Below, piece after piece: positions 6,428 to 10,559 of a stretch of 10,559 bases of DNA. The notes beneath the pieces are model-generated. The model was not told the DNA's origin and did no database searches. It worked only from the letters and a program-made list of their open reading frames with translations. The position numbers were made by a program, and so were the translations under genes. The stretch's first letter is position 1. The number at the start of each line of letters is the position of its first letter. The DNA is from Planctomycetota bacterium (GTDB lineage Bacteria > Planctomycetota > Phycisphaerae > Tepidisphaerales > Tepidisphaeraceae): the NCBI GenBank assembly GCA_023417885.1, contig JAEZED010000232.1, forward strand, positions 1 to 10,559, given 5' to 3'.

Positions 6428-6640
6428 ATGGGAGCCGTACTCGGCTCCCGCCGTACGGCTGCACCGTGCCGCCGTCGTGTCGGGCGTCCCCGCGCATGGG
6501 ACGAACGAGTGAACCGGGCGCCCCGGCCGCGAGGCATCCAGCCTCCCGCCGGCGGTTCCGACGCCCGCGTTCCCGCGTTCCCTCCATCGCCGCGCGACGC
6601 CATGTCCCCGTTGCCCCGCGCAAGGGCAGGTGGAGATTCC
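6428..6640 (+). promoter_or_regulatory. Leader between riboswitch and first gene, with two competing hairpins
   Basis: This 213-base stretch holds no separate gene that I support. Right after the aptamer, GGGAGCC (6430-6436) pairs perfectly with GGCTCCC (6443-6449). Alternatively AGCCGTAC (6433-6440) pairs perfectly with GTACGGCT (6453-6460). The two folds share bases and exclude each other, as expected of a riboswitch expression platform. Neither is followed by a T run. A further small stem, TGCCC (6612-6616) with GGGCA (6624-6628), sits just before the ribosome site GGAG at 6632-6635. CTCCA at 6582-6586 could mask TGGAG at 6631-6635. Translational control is thus possible but not shown. Confidence 0.5.
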
Positions 6641-7477
6641 ATGTCGCGATTCGCTCTCTCCTTCGCCGCCGCCTCGGCTGCCGCGATCCTCACTTCCATT
6701 TCCTCCCCCGTCTCAGCCGATGTCTCCCCGTTCGCCGTCGACGTGATCGAATACGTCCCCGGCGCCGCACCGGCGGAGTACCAGACCGCGTCGGCGGCGC
6801 TGGGCAAGACGAATGAGTTCACCCCCGCGTGGCCCGAGTTCGGCACGCCGGCCTACGTCGTCTCGCCGTTCAACGCGACCTATGCCGAGGACGACCTCGT
6901 TGCGATCGGTGACGGGGGTCGCCTGGTGCTGCGCCTCGGCCAGCCTGCCGCCACGAATGCCGGGCACGCGATCGGCGTACACGCCGGCGTCGGGCTCATC
7001 GACGGCGCGTGGCCCAGCGGCACGGTCATCGGCCCCGCCACGCCCTACACCGCCTTCCGCAGCGCCGATGTCCGCGTCAGCGCCAACGGAACCGACTGGT
7101 ACTCCGTCGGCGAGGACATCATCTTCGAGAATCCGACGAACTGGTACGCCCAGGGTGTCAGCCTGCCCGGAGCGCAGGTGGCCGCCGGCACGGTCGAGGC
7201 GGACTTCACGCGTCCCTTCCTCGGAACGCTTTCGGACTTCGACAACACGGGCTGGAGCGAGATGCTCGCCATTCTCGACGGCTCGGCGGGCGGAACCTGG
7301 CTCGACCTCTCGGGCCTTCCGATCCCCGCCGTGAGCTTCATCGAGTTCAGCGTGACGGGCGCGGGCGAAGTGATGTTCGTGGATACGGTCGTCGCGATCC
7401 CGGAGCCGGGGCTGCTGGCGCTGCCGGCAGTTGGCCTGCTCGCCCTGCGTCGCCGCGCGGCGGGGAGGCGGGCATGA
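6641..7477 (+). CDS. Secreted PEP-CTERM protein under cobalamin riboswitch control
   Basis: This 278-residue exported protein has no known enzymatic motif. Residues 1-26 form a Sec signal peptide (hydrophobic core FAAASAAAILTSI, likely cut after VSA). The C-terminus carries a PEP-CTERM sorting signal: IPEP at 253-256, a hydrophobic segment LLALPAVGLLAL, then an Arg-rich tail. In the family this directs envelope anchoring through exosortase. The body (about 30-250) is beta-rich in appearance, with ALGKTNEF, SPFNATYAEDDLVAIGDGG, LVLRLG and VRVSANGTDWYSVGEDI. It resembles calcium- or ligand-binding surface domains in style, but I cannot assign a family. The ATG at 6641 has GGAG five bases upstream. 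In-frame upstream starts (6602 ATG, 6428 ATG, 6194 TTG) would bury the signal peptide. Control by the upstream B12 riboswitch suggests a role in cobalamin capture; that is inference. Confidence 0.85.
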   Translation: MSRFALSFAAASAAAILTSISSPVSADVSPFAVDVIEYVPGAAPAEYQTASAALGKTNEFTPAWPEFGTPAYVVSPFNATYAEDDLVAIGDGGRLVLRLGQPAATNAGHAIGVHAGVGLIDGAWPSGTVIGPATPYTAFRSADVRVSANGTDWYSVGEDIIFENPTNWYAQGVSLPGAQVAAGTVEADFTRPFLGTLSDFDNTGWSEMLAILDGSAGGTWLDLSGLPIPAVSFIEFSVTGAGEVMFVDTVVAIPEPGLLALPAVGLLALRRRAAGRRA

Positions 7478-8265
7478 ACGCCGACACATCCCGTCGCGGC
7501 TTCACGCTGGTGGAGGCGCTGGTCGTCGTAGGCATTCTGGCTCTTGGCCTGAGTCTGCTCCTGCCCACCCTCGGCCACTCGCGCGCCAAGGCGCGGCAGA
7601 TCCGGTGCCTGTCCAACCTCCGGCAAATGGCCTCGGCAGCGAGCGCCTATGCCACCGCCTCGCGCGGGCGGCTGCCGCTGAGCTACTGGCATGCCGACGA
7701 TGCCACGCTCGCGTGGGACTACACGCGCGTGCTGGAGGCGCCCGGGAAGTGGCGCGTCGTTCCGGGCATGCTCTGGATGGGCGCGGACGCGGGGGATGTT
7801 CACCAGTGCCCCGACTTCGACGGCCGCAGCAACTGGGCGGACGATCCGTTCACCGGCTACAACTACAACACGAGCTACCTCGGCGGGGGGCAGCACGAGA
7901 AGGATGCGCAGAACCGCCCCGCGCCCGAGCCGGCGCGGCTGACGTGGGTGAGCGATCCCGCGGGGACGGCGATGTTCGGCGACTCGGAGTATGCCGCCGG
8001 GGCGAACAAGTTCATGCGCGCCCCGCGGCACGGTGGGCGCGATGGCGCCAGCGCCACTCGCGCCGCCGGATCGCAGGGGTACCGGCATGTCGGAACGACC
8101 AACATCGCCTTCGTCGACGGACACGCCACGGCATGGGGGGATCGCTTCACCCTCTACGACATCGGGCCGGCAGCCAATCCCGTGGAGCGGGACCTGCAGT
8201 CCGACCGCATCGGGTTCCTGTCGGAGGACAACAGTCTCTACGACCTGGGACGGCGGGATCGATGA
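7474..8265 (+). CDS. Pseudopilin-like protein with prepilin cleavage site and H-X9-DG motif
   Basis: The 263-residue protein starts with a type IV prepilin/type II secretion signal: a short basic leader, then G9 | FTLVEALVVVGILALGLSLLL with F10 as the new N-terminus and E14 at the +5 position. The membrane helix spans roughly 15-32. A conserved LSNLRQM segment follows at the start of the globular part. Near the C-terminus HVGTTNIAFVDG gives H205, nine residues, then D215-G216, the H-X9-DG motif typical of the large pseudopilin families of planctomycetes and relatives. Its ATG overlaps the stop of the PEP-CTERM gene (ATGA), with GGGAGG six bases before it. The two are therefore almost certainly cotranscribed and translationally coupled, and so probably also under the B12 riboswitch. 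Partner subunits and prepilin peptidase are not in the window. Its exact cargo or assembly is unknown. Confidence 0.9.
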   Translation: MNADTSRRGFTLVEALVVVGILALGLSLLLPTLGHSRAKARQIRCLSNLRQMASAASAYATASRGRLPLSYWHADDATLAWDYTRVLEAPGKWRVVPGMLWMGADAGDVHQCPDFDGRSNWADDPFTGYNYNTSYLGGGQHEKDAQNRPAPEPARLTWVSDPAGTAMFGDSEYAAGANKFMRAPRHGGRDGASATRAAGSQGYRHVGTTNIAFVDGHATAWGDRFTLYDIGPAANPVERDLQSDRIGFLSEDNSLYDLGRRDR

Positions 8266-8341
8266 GCAGGGCGTGGAGGGCCGGATTCAGCCGTCACCGG
8301 GGTCGGCAAATGGTCGCGGAGGTCGTAAGATCGACCCATTC

Positions 8342-9373
8342 ATGGAAGCCGCCTCCAGCCCAGCCTCCGGCCTCGCCTCCGTCACCCGTGCCGCGGGCGT
8401 GGAGGTCGATCGCACCGCCGCCCGCCCGCTGAGCGACAAGGACGTTGTCCAGAAGCTCCAGCGGCTGCGCGACAACATCCAGCGCGTCTTCCTGGGCCAT
8501 CCTGACGCCGTGGACCTGATGATCGTTGGGCTGCTGGCGCGCGGGCACGTCCTGATCGAGGACGTGCCGGGCGTCGGCAAGACCGTGCTGGCCAAGTCGC
8601 TGGCGCGCAGCATCGAGGGACGCTTCACTCGAATCCAGCTCACGCCCGACCTCCTCCCGGCCGACGTGCTGGGCGTCTCCGTCTTCGACAGCCGCACCGG
8701 GGAGTTCGAGTTCAAGCCGGGGCCCATCTTCGCCAACATCGTCCTGGCCGACGAGATCAACCGCACCACACCGCGGACGCAGTCGGCCCTGCTGGAGGCG
8801 ATGGCGGAGGCGCAGGTGAGCGTGGAGAACCGGACGATCGCGCTCGAGCAGCCGTTCATGGTGATCGCGACGCAGAATCCCTTCGAGTTCGAGGGGACAT
8901 ATGTGCTGCCGGAGAACCAGCTCGACCGGTTCCTGATCAAGATCAGCGTCGGCTACCCCCCGCGCGAGGCGGAGCACCGCATCCTGACGACGCGCCCGGG
9001 CCAGACGGCGCTGGAGACGCTGCGGCCGGTGCTGACCGTCGCCGAGGTCGTGGATCTCCAGGAGCGCGTGCCCGAGGTGCGGATGGACCCGGCCATCGTG
9101 GACTACCTGCTGGATCTGGCGGAGCGGACGCGGCAGGACGAGCAGTTCCACCTGGGCCTCTCGCCGCGCGGCTCGCTGGCGCTGACGACGGCGGTGCAGG
9201 CGTTGGCGGTGCTCGAGGGGCGCGACTACGTCGTCCCGGACGACGTGAAGCGGCTCTTCATCCCGGTGTGCGGGCATCGCATCATCACGCGCAGCTACCT
9301 GAACAGCGGCGACACGAGCGCCACGGGCCGCATTCTCCAGGAAGTGCTCGACTCGGTTCCGGCCCCGGCCTGA
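8342..9373 (+). CDS. MoxR-family AAA+ ATPase
   Basis: MoxR ATPases are chaperone-like AAA+ proteins that commonly assist maturation of complexes together with DUF58/VWA and transglutaminase proteins. The 343-residue product has the normal size. Walker A is DVPGVGKT (residues 74-81). Walker B is VLADEIN (134-140) with D137 and E138, followed by RTTPRTQSALLEAMAE, a signature of this family. Sensor 1 lies in IATQNPFEFEGTYVLPE and the arginine-finger region in ENQLDRFLIKI. The C-terminal helical lid contains LGLSPRGSLAL. The ATG at 8342 is the only sensible start in frame before the conserved part; no Shine-Dalgarno lies at the right distance. It follows the pseudopilin after 76 bases, so read-through from that operon is possible, but a separate promoter is likely. 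It is convergent with the transglutaminase gene. Confidence 0.95.
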   Translation: MEAASSPASGLASVTRAAGVEVDRTAARPLSDKDVVQKLQRLRDNIQRVFLGHPDAVDLMIVGLLARGHVLIEDVPGVGKTVLAKSLARSIEGRFTRIQLTPDLLPADVLGVSVFDSRTGEFEFKPGPIFANIVLADEINRTTPRTQSALLEAMAEAQVSVENRTIALEQPFMVIATQNPFEFEGTYVLPENQLDRFLIKISVGYPPREAEHRILTTRPGQTALETLRPVLTVAEVVDLQERVPEVRMDPAIVDYLLDLAERTRQDEQFHLGLSPRGSLALTTAVQALAVLEGRDYVVPDDVKRLFIPVCGHRIITRSYLNSGDTSATGRILQEVLDSVPAPA

Positions 9374-9457
9374 GTACGCGTCATTCCCACCGGCCGGGGA
9401 GGCCGAGGCTGGCCGCGGTTCCGCGCTCGGAGCCGGCGGAGATTTGTGGTGCGCGCC

Positions 9458-10559
9458 TCAGGCGGATCGCGAGAGGGTGGCGGCGAGGCGGTCGAGGCTT
9501 CGGCCGAGCAGGCGCTGGCGTCGTGGGGTGACGCGTGCCTGGCCGTAGCGCACGCGGTAGAAGATGTCGGTCATCGATACGACCGTGTCGAACGCCTGTC
9601 GCGGGAGGCAGGCGAGCGAGAGGGCGAACTCGCGCGGCGTCTGCTCCGGGCGGCGGCGGTGGCCGTGACGCTCCAGAAGGCGCAGCAGGTCGTCGAAGAA
9701 GGCCAGTTGCCGCGCGAGTCGCTGGGCCTCGTCCGCGCTGAGCCGGCCGAGCCCGATGCGCCGGGCGCGGCGGCGCAGGCGCCAGCGATCCCAGGCGAAC
9801 CAGAGCAGCACGCCGACAGCGGAGACGACCATCGCCACCAGGAGCCAGGCCATGAGCTGCGCCGAGTAGATGTAGAGGTTCTGGCGTTCCAGCCAGGCCT
9901 TGAAGCGGTCCCACAGGCCGGCGGTGTCGTGGGCGCGCAGCAGCATGTCGGTTTCGAAGCTCTGGAGCAGGTCGGTTCGGGCGCCGTTGTCGTAGGTGAT
10001 GACGTTGTTCGCCCAGGTGTACTCGAGGAACTCGAACCAGTGCTGGACGCGGTCCAGCAGATCCGGCTCGTCGCGCGCCAGGTCGTCGCCGTTGCCGCTG
10101 GTGGGGTCCAGCGTGATCCAGCCGCGCTCCGTCAGCACCTCCACCCATGCGTGCGCGTGGCTCTGACGCACCACGAACTTGTCCAGCGACCCGTTGAACT
10201 CGCTGCTCTTGAAACCGACCACCACCCGCGCCGGAATCCCCAGCGCCTGGCACGCCAGCGCCGCCGTCCCCGCGAAGAACTCGCAGTGCCCGCGCCGCCC
10301 GTCCTCCGAGACGAACCACGCCAGCGGATCGTCCGCCGCCGACATCCGGGCGTCGGAAATGTCCAGCGTGTAGCTGTATCGCGACTGGAGGTAGAACGCG
10401 ATGTTCCGGGCGATGCGCTCGTCGAACTCCGTCGTGCCCGACCGCGCCAGCCGCTGCTCCGCGAGGCTCTGCCCCGACTCGTCCAGCCCGCTCACCTCCG
10501 GATCGGTCGCGAAGCGGATGATCTCCATCGGCGCCGGGTACGGCAGGTCCTCCTCGAGG
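9458..10559 (-). CDS. Membrane-anchored transglutaminase-like protein (N-terminus off the right edge)
   Basis: The visible part is about 366 residues. The frame stays open to the right edge, and residues before the ATG at 10528 (EEDLPYPAP) look like the normal lead-in to this domain, so that ATG is probably internal and the gene continues. The transglutaminase-like core shows the papain-like triad: Cys in GRRGHCEFFAGTAAL (codon at 10285-10283), His in SHAHAWVEV, and Asp in GWITLDPTSG. One membrane helix follows (LMAWLLVAMVVSAVGVLLWFAW), then a cytoplasmic tail with TPREFALSLACL and TDIFYRVRYG, which resembles DUF4129. This order matches TgpA/DUF3488-type proteins, whose missing N-terminal half would hold several membrane helices. 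The catalytic substrate in bacteria is mostly unknown; the domain should face the periplasm. Confidence 0.9.
   Translation of the reverse strand, partial: LEEDLPYPAPMEIIRFATDPEVSGLDESGQSLAEQRLARSGTTEFDERIARNIAFYLQSRYSYTLDISDARMSAADDPLAWFVSEDGRRGHCEFFAGTAALACQALGIPARVVVGFKSSEFNGSLDKFVVRQSHAHAWVEVLTERGWITLDPTSGNGDDLARDEPDLLDRVQHWFEFLEYTWANNVITYDNGARTDLLQSFETDMLLRAHDTAGLWDRFKAWLERQNLYIYSAQLMAWLLVAMVVSAVGVLLWFAWDRWRLRRRARRIGLGRLSADEAQRLARQLAFFDDLLRLLERHGHRRRPEQTPREFALSLACLPRQAFDTVVSMTDIFYRVRYGQARVTPRRQRLLGRSLDRLAATLSRSA

Noticed and set aside
6194..6640. Annotating the PEP-CTERM gene from the TTG at 6194
   Set aside because: That extension translates the riboswitch itself and places the signal peptide at residue 150. 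The 6641 ATG has a proper ribosome site.
7009..7473. Extended start for the pseudopilin
   Set aside because: The extension is a shadow frame of the PEP-CTERM gene. The ATG at 7474 is followed at once by the prepilin signal and preceded by GGGAGG.
6641..7477. Assignment of the PEP-CTERM protein to the BtuH/DUF4465 family
   Set aside because: The riboswitch link makes it tempting, but I could not match defining motifs by eye; left as a test rather than a call.
8262..8432. Short frame (56 codons) whose ATG overlaps the pseudopilin stop
   Set aside because: The product is low-complexity Pro/Arg-rich, has no ribosome site, and its second half overlaps the MoxR coding start.
9374..9457. Bidirectional terminator between moxR and the transglutaminase gene
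   Set aside because: The gap is GC-rich with several GGCC words, but no clean stem followed by a T run on either strand.

Overview
The window is GC-rich throughout, with tightly packed genes. A planctomycete-like organism, perhaps Phycisphaerae, is the best guess. The basis is a PEP-CTERM secreted protein next to a pseudopilin with an H-X9-DG motif, a MoxR ATPase and a DUF3488/DUF4129-type transglutaminase. Verrucomicrobiota or related groups cannot be excluded from the sequence alone. No rRNA, tRNA, CRISPR array, transposase or phage gene was seen.

Left part (1-3665, mostly minus strand): a tryptophan-synthase region. Reading along the minus strand, a multi-pass membrane protein of unknown function (3570-2629) overlaps the start of trpB (2632-1418) by an ATGA. 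About 550 bp further on comes trpA (864 to beyond the left edge). The space between trpB and trpA holds a small, oppositely oriented membrane-protein gene (943-1413), so the usual tight trpBA junction is broken. A GC-rich hairpin lies just upstream of trpA. TrpB and TrpA should form the alpha2-beta2 complex that makes L-tryptophan from indole-glycerol phosphate and serine.

Middle (3666-6182, plus strand): priA, the replication-restart helicase, divergent from the membrane gene across a short region with a perfect 8-bp inverted repeat. This PriA has two oddities. A 126-bp near-palindromic repeat is inserted exactly in frame and adds 42 codons. The zinc-binding region keeps only two of the four usual Cys-x-x-Cys pairs.

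Right-middle (about 6230-8265, plus strand): a cobalamin (B12) riboswitch with a structured downstream leader. It is followed by a secreted PEP-CTERM protein and, overlapping by ATGA, a pseudopilin-like protein with an H-X9-DG motif. This is the most unusual unit in the window: an apparent B12-controlled pair of exported, envelope-anchored proteins with no recognisable transporter or B12-independent enzyme. An envelope B12-capture or uptake role is an inference.

Right end (8342-10559): a MoxR-family AAA+ ATPase on the plus strand, convergent with a membrane-anchored transglutaminase-like protein on the minus strand whose N-terminal part runs off the right edge. These two families are often co-encoded; here they face each other.
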